A DNA stretch of 16,732 nt from CAZQSL01 sp964595945 (GCA_964595945.1 CAZQSL010000081.1:1-16732), one strand, 5' to 3'; shown: positions 6,477 to 14,653, numbered from the stretch's first letter. Numbers and translations are program-made. Notes: generated by a model not told the origin, from the sequence alone.

Positions 6477-7399
6477 ATAAATCGAAAAAACAGCGGCACG
6501 TAATCAGCGTCAGCATAGGATCCTCCGAACGTGACCACTCAGTCGAAACCGACATCATGGGCGTACCCTTCAAAATCGAACGCATCGGCACCGATGGCGA
6601 TATCGACAAAGCTATCGACATGATCAAAAATCTCGACGGCAAAGTAGACGCATTCGGTCTCGGCGGCATTGACCTCTACGTCTATACCGGCAACAAACGA
6701 TTTGCCTTCCGCGACGCGCTCCGCATAGCCAACGCCGCGAAAGTCACCCCGGTCTACGACGGCGGCATCCTCAAAAACTCCATCGAAAAAGAAATCATAT
6801 TTCAACTCGCCCGTGACGGCCGGTATCTCAGCAAAAACTCGAAAGTCCTCCTCGTCACCGGCATCGACCGCTACGGCATGGCCGAAGCGCTCTGCGAAGT
6901 CGGATGCGACGTCAGGTTCGGCGACTTCCTCTTCAGCCTCAATCTCCCCATCATCATGAAAAAAATGGCCTCACTCAACTTCGCGGGCCGGTCATTGCTC
7001 CCCATCGTTACCAACCTCCCATTTGAAATCATTTACCCCACAGGCAAAAAACAGCGCACACGCGCACCACGCTACGAAAACCATTTCCAGTGGGCCGACG
7101 TCATCGCCGGCGACTTTCTCTACATCTACAAATACATGCCCGAAAACATGACAGGCAAAGTCATCATCACCAACACCACCACCGCTGCCAACGTCGAAGC
7201 CCTCAAAAAAGCAGGCGTCTCCACTCTCGTCACTACCACACCCGAACTCGAAGGCCGCTCCTTCGGCACCAACACCATGGAAGGCGTCTACGCCACCATA
7301 CTCGGCAAAACCCGCGAAAACCCACCCACCATCCAGGACTTCCTCGTCCTCTTCCGACGCTCGGGCATGGAGCCCCGTATCAGCGTGCTCAACCCCTGA
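6473..7399 (+). CDS. Conserved protein of the 'quinate 5-dehydrogenase'-labelled family, function uncertain
   Basis: A 308-residue soluble protein with no signal peptide or membrane helix. From memory, it closely matches a conserved family found mainly in Firmicutes and deep-branching bacteria. That family is often auto-labelled 'quinate 5-dehydrogenase', a label whose experimental basis I cannot confirm. Conserved-looking blocks are 'VISVSIGSSERDHSVET' (10-26), 'IERIGTDGDIDKAI' (35-48), 'KVDAFGLGGIDLYVY' (57-71), 'VTGIDRYGMAEAL' (about 129-141), 'GDFLFSL', 'YPTGKKQ', 'WADVIAGDFLYIYKYMPENMTGKVIITNTTT' and 'TTPELEGRSFGTNTMEG'. I see no Rossmann GxGxxG typical of shikimate/quinate dehydrogenases, so the dehydrogenase label should be doubted. 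Its stop lies 21 nt before the MurC-like ligase on the same strand, implying a shared transcript and perhaps a shared pathway. Confidence 0.75.
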   Translation: MNKSKKQRHVISVSIGSSERDHSVETDIMGVPFKIERIGTDGDIDKAIDMIKNLDGKVDAFGLGGIDLYVYTGNKRFAFRDALRIANAAKVTPVYDGGILKNSIEKEIIFQLARDGRYLSKNSKVLLVTGIDRYGMAEALCEVGCDVRFGDFLFSLNLPIIMKKMASLNFAGRSLLPIVTNLPFEIIYPTGKKQRTRAPRYENHFQWADVIAGDFLYIYKYMPENMTGKVIITNTTTAANVEALKKAGVSTLVTTTPELEGRSFGTNTMEGVYATILGKTRENPPTIQDFLVLFRRSGMEPRISVLNP

Positions 7400-7420
7400 A
7401 CAATCCGCAGGACATACAAA

Positions 7421-8803
7421 ATGAGCGAAAAAATATACTTCATCGGCATCGGCGGCAGCGGCATGAGCCCCATCGCCCTCTACCTCGCCGCGCGGGGATA
7501 TTCCATCCACGGCTCCGACCGCAACCGCGACCGCGGCCTCACCCCGCAATTCTTCGACCAGCTTCGAGCCGCAGGCATCACCCTGCATCCCCAGGACGGC
7601 TCAGGCGTCACTCCCGGCATCACGCGCGTCGTCGCATCTACAGCCATCGAAAACACCGTTCCGGACATCGCAGCCGCCAACTCACTATCCATCCCGGTCA
7701 TCCACCGCGCGCAGATGCTCGCCGAAATCTTCAACGCCGCACGCGGCATCGCCATCGGCGGCACCAGCGGCAAATCTTCCGTCACGGGCATGACCGCCGC
7801 CATTCTCCACTCCGCTGCTCTACACCCCACGGCCATCAACGGCGGCCGCATGAAAAATTTCCTGTCACCAGACTCACCCGGCAATGTCCTCATCGGCGAC
7901 GGCCAATGGATCATCATCGAAAGCGACGAAAGCGATGGTTCCATCATCAATTACCATCCCGAAATTTCCGTCATCAACAACATATCACGCGACCACAAGA
8001 CCATCGAAGAGCTCACATCACTATTCACCACCTTCGCCGCCAACACCACCAGCGCCGTCATCGTCAACGCCGACTGCCCTCACGCATCAGCCATCCCCGC
8101 GCCCAACTGCTCCCGCCTCACATTCGCCATCGACTCACCCGCAGACTTCCGCGCCGAAAACATCAGCTTCGACCTCACCGGCGCGACCTTCACTGTCAAC
8201 GGACATCAGTACGGCACCACCGTCACCGGCCGTCACAATATCTCAAACGCACTTGCAGCCATTGCCACAGCCACCGCCGCCGGCATCCCCCCCGGCGCCA
8301 TCGCCGCCGGCCTCGCCTCATTCTCGGGCATCGCACGACGCTTCGACCTCATCGGCGCCACCCCCGGCGGCATCCCGGTCTACGATGACTTCGGGCACAA
8401 CCCCGACAAAATACGCGCCACACTCACCATGCTCCGCGACTGCGGCGCGGGCCGCATCATCGCTGTCTTTCAGCCACACGGATTCGGCCCCACAAAATTC
8501 ATGTTCGACGACCTCGTCGCCGCGCTCCACTCGTCCCTGCGCCCAGGCGACATATTCATAATGCCAGAAATCTACTACGCCGGCGGCACCGCCGACAAAT
8601 CCATCTCATCGTCCGACATCATCGACGCACTTACCGCAAACGGCCACGACGCTCGATTTATCCCCGCCCGCTCCGCCATACCTTCCGCCATCGCCGCCGC
8701 AGCCCGCACCGGCGATACCATCGTCGTCATGGGCGCGCGCGATGACACTCTTACACCATTCTGCTCGGACATCCTCACGGCCACCGCCGCTTCCGGCAAA
8801 TAA
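7421..8803 (+). CDS. MurC-like Mur ligase (UDP-N-acetylmuramate--alanine ligase homologue)
   Basis: A 460-residue ATP-dependent Mur ligase with the three-domain plan of MurC, which joins L-alanine to UDP-MurNAc in peptidoglycan synthesis. Visible landmarks: N-terminal UDP-binding 'FIGIGGSGMSPIAL' (7-20) and 'GSD' (31-33); P-loop GTSGKSSVTGM (114-124); 'IIESDESDGS' (165-174); 'NNISRDH' (186-192); 'GRHNISNALAA' (270-280); 'RRFDLIG' (306-312); 'DDFGHNPDKI' (322-331); 'FQPHGFGPTKF' (350-360); 'GARDD' (438-442). Canonical MurC has GTHGKTTTT, DDYGHHPTE, FQPHRYSRT and GAGD at these places. The family is clear, but the P-loop and substrate-side residues are consistently altered. This looks like a paralogue with a different acceptor rather than the essential MurC. 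AGGA lies 8 nt upstream of the ATG. It is paired with the 6473-7399 gene. Confidence 0.85.
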   Translation: MSEKIYFIGIGGSGMSPIALYLAARGYSIHGSDRNRDRGLTPQFFDQLRAAGITLHPQDGSGVTPGITRVVASTAIENTVPDIAAANSLSIPVIHRAQMLAEIFNAARGIAIGGTSGKSSVTGMTAAILHSAALHPTAINGGRMKNFLSPDSPGNVLIGDGQWIIIESDESDGSIINYHPEISVINNISRDHKTIEELTSLFTTFAANTTSAVIVNADCPHASAIPAPNCSRLTFAIDSPADFRAENISFDLTGATFTVNGHQYGTTVTGRHNISNALAAIATATAAGIPPGAIAAGLASFSGIARRFDLIGATPGGIPVYDDFGHNPDKIRATLTMLRDCGAGRIIAVFQPHGFGPTKFMFDDLVAALHSSLRPGDIFIMPEIYYAGGTADKSISSSDIIDALTANGHDARFIPARSAIPSAIAAAARTGDTIVVMGARDDTLTPFCSDILTATAASGK

Positions 8804-8835
8804 CCACTCCAATATCTCATTTGCCTTATGGCATT

Positions 8836-8864
8836 TTGAAAAATACGCCACAACGGCATAAAAT
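8836..8864 (+). promoter_or_regulatory. Sigma70-type promoter for the MFS transporter gene
   Basis: TTGAAA (8836-8841), exactly 17 nt, then TAAAAT (8859-8864); start expected near 8871. The neighbourhood also contains TGCC-TTAT-GGCA (8822-8833). The promoter argues against the TTG codon at 8821 or the ATG at 8863 as the start of the following gene. Confidence 0.55.
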
Positions 8865-8922
8865 GTGCATGGAGCATGCCACACCGGCACAACTGCGTCC
8901 CATCGGAGAAACACCCACCGCA

Positions 8923-10377
8923 ATGACCACGGAAAACCACTTCGAGATACCCGAGAGAAAACGCAAACGGAGCCTGAAATACAGCATCGTCGACGGCTGC
9001 GGCTATGCCGCTATGATCGGATTCGGCGAAACATACTTCATCCCGCTGCTCGTCGCCATCGGCGCCACCAACTACCAGATCGGACTCTTCACATCAGCGC
9101 CGCAGGCATTCGTGGCCTTCTCACAATTTGCCGGCATATTTTTCGTCGAACGCTTCACGAGACGCAAGCGGATCGTCGTCGCCGCTGCCGCCATGCAATC
9201 GGTTTTTCTGCTGACCCTCTGCATACTCGCGCTTTTCGGCAGCCTCAGCCCAATGCTTTTTCTGCTGTTGTCGATCGTCTACTACACGGTCAACGGCGTC
9301 GGCATCCCGGCGTGGAACAGTCTCATCGGCGACCTCACGACCGACGACGACCGCGGCGAATATTTTGGCAAACGCAACGGACTGGCCCAGGTGCTGACAT
9401 TCCTCGCAGTCGCGGCGGGCGGCCTGATCCTGCAATACTTCTCGAAGCATGACTCCGCAGTGAACGGATTCGCGATCATACTCTTCGCGGCATTTCTCAG
9501 CCGCCTCGTTTCCGTATACGGCCTCAGCCGCCACTATGACGCTCCATTCAGACCTGTCAGGGACTCATCTCTGGGATTTCTGCAATTTATCCGCCAGAGC
9601 CGCGAATCCAACTTCGCGCACTTCGTATTCATCGCCGGACTCATGACTTTCGCCGTGCAGTTTTCATCGCCGTTTTTCGCTGTCTACATGCTGCGCGACC
9701 TGCATTTCGACTACCTGCACTACACACTCGCGCAGGGCATGTTCATCGTGTCGCAATTTCTCGCCATGCGTCGCTGGGGGCCGTTTTCCGACCGTTTCGG
9801 CAACCGGCTCGTGCTCCAGATTTCCGGCACTATCATCACGTTCATCCCGCTATTGTGGTTCCTGACAAAGGAGTTCAACTATATCATCCTTATCCAGCTC
9901 GTATCGGGCCTCACATGGGCGGGGTGGCAGCTTGCGTCTGCCAATTTCATATTCGACGCCGTCACGCCGCCGCAGCGCGCGCGATACGCTGCCTACATGA
10001 ATTTTTTCAACAGCACGGGCTTCTGCCTCGGCAACCTTGCAGGCGCAGTCGTCGCTGCGCACGCTCCCGACACGCTCACCACCGGCGCCATCACCATCAT
10101 CTTCTACTCGCCGCTGCAATTCATTTTTCTCTGCTCGACACTGCTTCGCGCGACATTCGTATTCATGTTCATGCCCACCGTCCACGAAGTCCGCAACGTC
10201 GAAAAACCCTCTTCGCGCGAAATATTCATGAATCTCTGGCACATCCGGCCCCTTACCGGCATGACCTTCGACTTCTACACGGGCGTGACCAACGAAGTCA
10301 AATCGACATTCCAGAAAATCGCATACGTCCTGAAACTGCAAAAGGACGACGAAGCCGGCAACGGCGACAGCGAATAG
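8923..10377 (+). CDS. Major facilitator superfamily transporter
   Basis: A 484-residue inner-membrane protein with the hydrophobic pattern of a roughly 12-helix MFS carrier. A basic cytoplasmic N-terminus (ERKRKRSLKY) leads into alternating hydrophobic helices. The helix 2-3 loop carries 'FVERFTRRKR', the usual MFS loop motif position. 'GDLTTDDDRGEYFGKRNG' and 'WGPFSDRFGNRLVL' are typical of an uncharacterised MFS group in which P/D-RG-x-YFG-RN is conserved. A hydrophilic C-terminal tail of about 70 residues follows the last helix. The substrate cannot be inferred. ATG at 8923 is preferred because a promoter at 8836-8864 would start transcription near 8871; the only ribosome-binding site, GGAG at 8905-8908, is 14 nt away, which is long. 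The frame itself is open from TTG 8821. The stop lies 3 nt from the stop of the convergent relA/spoT gene. Confidence 0.85.
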   Translation: MTTENHFEIPERKRKRSLKYSIVDGCGYAAMIGFGETYFIPLLVAIGATNYQIGLFTSAPQAFVAFSQFAGIFFVERFTRRKRIVVAAAAMQSVFLLTLCILALFGSLSPMLFLLLSIVYYTVNGVGIPAWNSLIGDLTTDDDRGEYFGKRNGLAQVLTFLAVAAGGLILQYFSKHDSAVNGFAIILFAAFLSRLVSVYGLSRHYDAPFRPVRDSSLGFLQFIRQSRESNFAHFVFIAGLMTFAVQFSSPFFAVYMLRDLHFDYLHYTLAQGMFIVSQFLAMRRWGPFSDRFGNRLVLQISGTIITFIPLLWFLTKEFNYIILIQLVSGLTWAGWQLASANFIFDAVTPPQRARYAAYMNFFNSTGFCLGNLAGAVVAAHAPDTLTTGAITIIFYSPLQFIFLCSTLLRATFVFMFMPTVHEVRNVEKPSSREIFMNLWHIRPLTGMTFDFYTGVTNEVKSTFQKIAYVLKLQKDDEAGNGDSE

Positions 10378-10380
10378 TAT

Positions 10381-12555
10381 TCAGACTCGTGTGGCGATGA
10401 TTACGTCGGGGATCGTGAGGATTTCGTTGCAGATGTCATTGATGGTGGAAAGGCTGCTGACCTTGATGAGGAGCTCGGTCATTTCCATGCCGTCGCCGAG
10501 GGTGCGCGCGTTGTGAGATATACGGCGCGCGCCGTTGTTGGTGATGGCCTTGGTGAGGCTCGCGAGCAGGTTGTCACTGGGAAAAGCCTTGACCTTGATG
10601 CGGGCGGGGAATGTAAGGCCTTCGATATTGTTCCACTCGACATTGAACAGGCGGCTGCGCGCGAAGAGGCGGTTGACCTTTTTGCAGTTGCGGGCGTGGA
10701 GGATACACTTGCGCATCGAGGTCATCACTTCGATGATGTCACCGGGCACGGGAGTGCAGTGGCTGCAGAGCATGACGGACGTTTTCCCGGTCTTGGAGCC
10801 TGACAGTATCTGGTGGTGATATTCATGGCCGAACACCGGGTGAGAGATGATGGCGTGGTCGAGTTCGGCGGCATTGATCATGACATTGCGGCGGTGCTGT
10901 TCCTTGATGGCTTCGATTGCTTCTTCGATGGTGAAGAGGCCGGTGCCGATGGTGAGGTAGAATGAGTTGACGGACGGCATGCCCATGAATTCCGAGACGG
11001 GAGCGAGGAAGGATTCGAGTTCGGCTTCGGTGCCGAGAGTGATGAGTTTGCGGGCAATGACTTCAGAGAGGAGCGACTCTTTGCCGAGCGTGGTGGCGAC
11101 GTCATTGGGGAGCTGTTTGAGGGCGTCGATGATGACGGCGCGGTTGTCGTCGATGCGGGAGTGGAGCAGCCATGTCGGGGCGACGGTCTGTTCGGGAGAA
11201 GTTTCGATGGTGAGCTGGTCACAGTTGGAAGGGCAGGCTCCGGGTGGCACTTCGATCTGGTTGAGGATGGCGCGTTTGAAGTGGAGTCCGGTTTCGGGAC
11301 TGATGGCGAAGGCGTAGTCGAGGACGGCGGCGCCTGCGGGGAGTCCGATGCGGTTGCCGTTGCCGAGAGAGACGTAGACTTTTTTCTGCATGAATTGCAT
11401 GATGAGGTCGAGGCCGGTGGTATTTGCTTTGAGGCCGAGCTTGCCTCGGACTTCGTTGATGAGTTTGCGGGTTTCGATGACGCGGTCCTGGAGGAAGTCC
11501 TGTTTTTCGAGGTCGGTGCGCGCGGAGAGGTAGGGGATGACGCCGAGGCGGTTGGTGAGTTCCATTTCGGGGGTGACGATGCGGACATGGAAGGGGCGGC
11601 CGTGGTCGTCGTAGACGGCGGTTTCGATCATGCGTTTGAGGTTGTCGCCGGGATATTGGGTGAGGTCCTGAAACATGCCGGGGACGCAGCGGAATTTCCG
11701 GTGGACGGCATGCAGGGCGCTGTAGCAACTGTCTTCGTCGAGTACTGTGATCTGTATGTAGCCGGTGCGGGGAAATGCGAGGCCCTGTTCGAGCATGAGC
11801 TGGCTTGTGGTGTATACGCCGTAGCGCATGCGTTTGAGGCGGGCCGGCACATGGAGGTCGTTGAGGTCTTCGCGGATGGCGGCGATGGTGGATTTGAGGA
11901 ATAAGTTTTCGTCGTGGAATACGGATTTGATGTATGACCACACGCGGTCATAGGTTTCGGGGTCTTCGTATTTGAGGGAAACGTCTTCCATGCGTTCGCG
12001 CAGGTAGTCCATGCCGAGGTGGGACGTGAGGGGGATGAAAATGTTGCGGGTTTCGATGGCGTTTTTGACGCGTTTGTGATCGGGCAGATACTTGAGAGTG
12101 CGGAGATTGTGGAGGCGGTCGGCTATTTTGATGATGGCGACGCGGAGGTCTTCGGCGACTGCGAGGAATACCTTGAAGAAGTATGCGGAGTCTTCGTCAG
12201 CTTTTTCGGGGAGTTCGAATTTCTTGAGTTTTGTGACGCCGTCGACATAGGCGGCGACTTTGTCCTTGAAGGTAGCGCGCACCTGGAGGCTGTGGATGTT
12301 GAAGTCTTCCTTGACGTCGTGGAGGATGCCGGCGGCGATGGTGGGAGCGTCCATGTGCCAGCGTGCGAGGGTTTCGCCGACAGCGATATAGTGCGTGATG
12401 GCTGGCTGGCCGGAGTAGCGGCGGACATCGTTGCTGCGGTCGCATTCCTGGGCGAATTCGTAGGCGCGGCGGATCAGGTCGAGTCCTTCGACATCGAGGT
12501 ATTCGCTGCCTGTCCTCAGAATGGCTTCGGGTGTGACTCTGCAAATTGTCTGCAT
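10381..12555 (-). CDS. spoT: Long RelA/SpoT homologue, probably a (p)ppGpp hydrolase with a degenerate synthetase domain
   Basis: A 724-residue long RSH protein. The hydrolase domain (about 20-200) keeps every residue known to matter in the Streptococcus Rel enzyme, shifted by two: R46, H55, H79-D80, E83-D84, D146 and N150 ('AAGILHDVKED', 'KIADRLHNLRTL'). The synthetase domain (about 235-345) is eroded. The catalytic Asp position of the 'D.xAxRI' strand reads 'YIQITV'; the 'GYQSLHTTV' motif reads 'DNLKRMIETAV'; and 'EVQIRT' reads 'HVRIVT', losing the catalytic Glu. TGS (about 392-440, 'LPAGAAVLDYAFAI'), a zinc-finger/RIS-like region ('CSHCTPVPGD', 'HARNCKKVN') and a C-terminal ACT domain (about 655-724) are intact. 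It should therefore degrade (p)ppGpp but not make it. GGAG lies 10 nt upstream of the ATG. It is convergent with the MFS gene. Confidence 0.9.
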   Translation of the reverse strand: MQTICRVTPEAILRTGSEYLDVEGLDLIRRAYEFAQECDRSNDVRRYSGQPAITHYIAVGETLARWHMDAPTIAAGILHDVKEDFNIHSLQVRATFKDKVAAYVDGVTKLKKFELPEKADEDSAYFFKVFLAVAEDLRVAIIKIADRLHNLRTLKYLPDHKRVKNAIETRNIFIPLTSHLGMDYLRERMEDVSLKYEDPETYDRVWSYIKSVFHDENLFLKSTIAAIREDLNDLHVPARLKRMRYGVYTTSQLMLEQGLAFPRTGYIQITVLDEDSCYSALHAVHRKFRCVPGMFQDLTQYPGDNLKRMIETAVYDDHGRPFHVRIVTPEMELTNRLGVIPYLSARTDLEKQDFLQDRVIETRKLINEVRGKLGLKANTTGLDLIMQFMQKKVYVSLGNGNRIGLPAGAAVLDYAFAISPETGLHFKRAILNQIEVPPGACPSNCDQLTIETSPEQTVAPTWLLHSRIDDNRAVIIDALKQLPNDVATTLGKESLLSEVIARKLITLGTEAELESFLAPVSEFMGMPSVNSFYLTIGTGLFTIEEAIEAIKEQHRRNVMINAAELDHAIISHPVFGHEYHHQILSGSKTGKTSVMLCSHCTPVPGDIIEVMTSMRKCILHARNCKKVNRLFARSRLFNVEWNNIEGLTFPARIKVKAFPSDNLLASLTKAITNNGARRISHNARTLGDGMEMTELLIKVSSLSTINDICNEILTIPDVIIATRV

Positions 12556-12580
12556 CGAACCGACTCTCCGTGTCAGACGG

Positions 12581-12596
12581 CACGCCGCGCGGCGTG
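12581..12596. promoter_or_regulatory. Perfect 16-bp GC-rich palindrome in the relA/spoT leader
   Basis: CACGCCGCGCGGCGTG is fully self-complementary. It sits 25-41 nt before the relA/spoT start codon, downstream of the predicted promoter. It could be a protein-binding dyad or form an RNA hairpin in the leader; it lies clear of the GGAG ribosome-binding site (12565-12568). Confidence 0.4.
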
Positions 12597-12623
12597 TGGC
12601 TAATTGCCCGGTTTTGTAGGGTT

Positions 12624-12647
12624 ATTATACACCAAGTGTCACTGGTG
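12624..12647 (-). promoter_or_regulatory. Candidate relA/spoT promoter with an overlapping inverted repeat
   Basis: A consensus TATAAT on the minus strand (12629-12624) predicts a start near 12617, with a leader of about 60 nt. No good -35 hexamer is found at 16-18 nt. Instead an inverted repeat, CACCAAGTG-T-CACTGGTG with one bulged base (plus-strand 12630-12647), abuts the -10. A poor -35 next to a dyad suggests an activator-dependent promoter, which is inference. Confidence 0.4.
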
Positions 12648-12659
12648 GGGCGCGGGTAC

Positions 12660-14615
12660 TCAGAAGAATTCGATCGTGGCGGCGATGGCCGTGTAGATGC
12701 CCTGTATCCTGGAGTAGTCCTGTTCGAGAGATGAGAATGTGATGATGTAGTGTATTCCGTTGGAGACTGCCGTGAGCATGTAGAGGCGCGAGACGAGTTT
12801 TTCGCCGGTAGGGACAAGCTGGTTTTGCACCTTGTCCTTCGCGGGGATGAGCTCGTTGTATCTGTGGGTGAGGATGAGTTCGCGCGCGACTACGCCCTTG
12901 ATCGAGACCTGTTTGTCGGAGACGAGCTCGTAGCCTGCCTTTTTGAGGAGAGAGGTGCTTTTATCGACGAGAGTCGAGAGGGGGATGAGGGTTTCTTCTG
13001 CGTCAAGCGTATGGCAGACGATGTTGAGTCCCGAGCCGGTCTGTTCGGTTTTTTGGGTCTTGACGATGGTGAGTTGGAAGTCGTGTCTGTTGATGGCAGG
13101 AGCGGCGCGAAATGTCCATGAGTCGTCCGGCCGGCGTACCATGAAGCGCCACCGGTAGTCGACGTAGGCGTCTTCGTCGGAGAATGGTTTTATGGCGTTT
13201 TGCCCGGCGGTGGGCGCTTCGACGAGGCGTGCCACGCCGATGGTGGCGACTTCGGGGTCTTTGGCGGGTTCGGCGGGGTGTTCGGGTATCAGTGTGGCGA
13301 CATCCGGAAGCTGTGGAGTGGCGGTCGCCGTTGCGGGTGGCTGTGAGTCAGGCAGAGGCGAGGGGGCAGGGGGGATTTGTGGTGTTGCCGTGGCGGTTGT
13401 CGTCGATGCGGGAGATTTGGCTTTTGCTGTTGAGGTTGCGGTGGCTGGTGCGGTAGCGATGGATGGCTGGATGTTTGCGGTGGAGGTGGCGGCAAGTGGC
13501 TGAGAGTTGTCTTTTACCATCGTGGGGGCCGAACTGGCGGGGGTTGGTTTTGGTGTGGTTTTGGATGTTGGGGTGGTATCGTTGGGTAGGGGGGGGAGTT
13601 TGACGTTGGGTGCGTCGACTTTTTCGCGATTCTGTTTTTTTGCGGTAGTCTGGCTTGTGACGGCGGTTTTTTTTGATGTAGCGGCAGTGGCGGCGGGTGT
13701 GGGCGCTGGTTTGGCAGGTGCCGGCGTGGCAGGTTTTGGGGATATGGTGGCGGGGGTGTTCACCGTTTGGGTTGCTGTTGCGGCGGTCTGTGCCGTAGCA
13801 GTGGCGGCTGTGGGGATTTCGACCGATGATGTGGCGGACTGGGGCAATACGACCGGAATGTTACTCGACGCGGTGGGAGTCGTGGGTGTGGTCTCCACTC
13901 TCGGGAATGAATCTCGCGCGAAATTATGGTCGAGGATCAGCATTTTGACGATTGTTTCGAATTGGGATTCGGTGATGATGGCGCGGTGGCGGAAATCTTC
14001 GCCGTCGAGTTTCCGCAGGAGGGTTTTTGCGCTTTCGGCGGCTGCGCCCGTGGAGACGGAGTTTTTTGCCCATTCGCGGGCGAGGCGGAAATGTTTATTG
14101 GAGTCAGCGCCGGGCGCTCCATCGAGGTTGCTCTTGAGCCGGTCGGCTCCGATGGCGGCAAGCAAATAGGTGTCGGCGATGACAGCCTTATCTTTTGTGA
14201 GTTTTGCGGTGTCGATGGCGCGGTTGAAGTATTTTACGCTCTCGGCGACACAGTTGATCTGACTGCCCTTGAATGATGCCTGTTTGTACATCTGGAGCAG
14301 ATGCACGGAAGGGCACATGCGGACATATTCGTAGGCCTCGGCGAGCGAAAACAGTATGAGGTCTTCGCGGGTCTTGAGTTTGCGGATGGTCTGGTCGAGG
14401 TTGGCGATGGTGGTGTGGGCGGTAAGTAGCTTTTCGGGGGAATTTTCTGCTACTCCGGTCCTGGCGAGTCCGTCGGAGTATTCGATTTCCTTCGATATGG
14501 CCTTGATGACATCGGCGCAAATCGCCTCGCGCGAAACCGCGAGGCAGCAGACCGCCGTCACGACAGCGAAGATGCCCCGGAGAATCCGTCTGATCCCTCC
14601 GGCAGGGTTATCCAT
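12660..14615 (-). CDS. Exported protein with helical-repeat N-terminus, Thr/Ala/Pro-rich linker and PsbP/DUF1795-like C-terminal domain
   Basis: A 651-residue protein not assigned to a named gene. Residues 1-34 look like a Sec signal peptide: basic 'RRILRG', hydrophobic 'IFAVVTAVCCLAV', cleavage after 'AICA'. There is no lipobox. About 36-235 is alpha-helical with TPR-like spacing ('SLAEAYEYVRM', 'AESVKYFNRAI', 'ADTYLLAAIGA', 'FRLAREWAKN'). About 240-470 is low-complexity and dominated by Thr, Ala and Pro with scattered Lys, a disordered linker likely to span cell-wall or periplasmic space. About 485-651 is a compact domain ('DDSWTFRAAP', 'GLNIVCH', 'LLKKAGYELVSDKQVSIKGVVARELILTHRY', 'LYMLTAVSNGIHYIITFSS', 'IEFF'). 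Its layout resembles the PsbP/DUF1795 fold; this is a tentative reading. No Shine-Dalgarno sequence precedes the ATG. The stop is 104 nt before relA/spoT. Confidence 0.8.
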   Translation of the reverse strand: MDNPAGGIRRILRGIFAVVTAVCCLAVSREAICADVIKAISKEIEYSDGLARTGVAENSPEKLLTAHTTIANLDQTIRKLKTREDLILFSLAEAYEYVRMCPSVHLLQMYKQASFKGSQINCVAESVKYFNRAIDTAKLTKDKAVIADTYLLAAIGADRLKSNLDGAPGADSNKHFRLAREWAKNSVSTGAAAESAKTLLRKLDGEDFRHRAIITESQFETIVKMLILDHNFARDSFPRVETTPTTPTASSNIPVVLPQSATSSVEIPTAATATAQTAATATQTVNTPATISPKPATPAPAKPAPTPAATAATSKKTAVTSQTTAKKQNREKVDAPNVKLPPLPNDTTPTSKTTPKPTPASSAPTMVKDNSQPLAATSTANIQPSIATAPATATSTAKAKSPASTTTATATPQIPPAPSPLPDSQPPATATATPQLPDVATLIPEHPAEPAKDPEVATIGVARLVEAPTAGQNAIKPFSDEDAYVDYRWRFMVRRPDDSWTFRAAPAINRHDFQLTIVKTQKTEQTGSGLNIVCHTLDAEETLIPLSTLVDKSTSLLKKAGYELVSDKQVSIKGVVARELILTHRYNELIPAKDKVQNQLVPTGEKLVSRLYMLTAVSNGIHYIITFSSLEQDYSRIQGIYTAIAATIEFF

Positions 14616-14624
14616 ATCGAAGTC

Positions 14625-14653
14625 ATTTTAAGGTAACAATATATATTTAGCAA
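14625..14653 (-). promoter_or_regulatory. Candidate promoter giving a leaderless mRNA for the exported protein
   Basis: On the minus strand TTGCTA (14653-14648), 17 nt, then TAAAAT (14630-14625). Transcription would begin near 14617, within a few bases of the ATG at 14615. The absence of any purine-rich ribosome-binding site fits a leaderless message. The AT-rich run 14638-14648 could host an alternative -10 (TATATT) further upstream. Confidence 0.35.

Noticed and set aside
7090..8388. 432-codon open frame on the plus strand, rich in Arg and His
   Set aside because: It overlaps two well-supported genes in another frame and its composition is what C-rich codons give when shifted by one base.
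11161..11904. 247-codon plus-strand frame opposite relA/spoT, rich in Gly, Val, Glu and Asp
   Set aside because: Antisense reading of conserved RSH sequence; composition-driven, with no motif.
13180..13900. Tandem-repeat or CRISPR-like array in the low-complexity stretch
   Set aside because: It is the Thr/Ala/Pro-rich linker coding sequence; there is no fixed repeat unit or spacer pattern.
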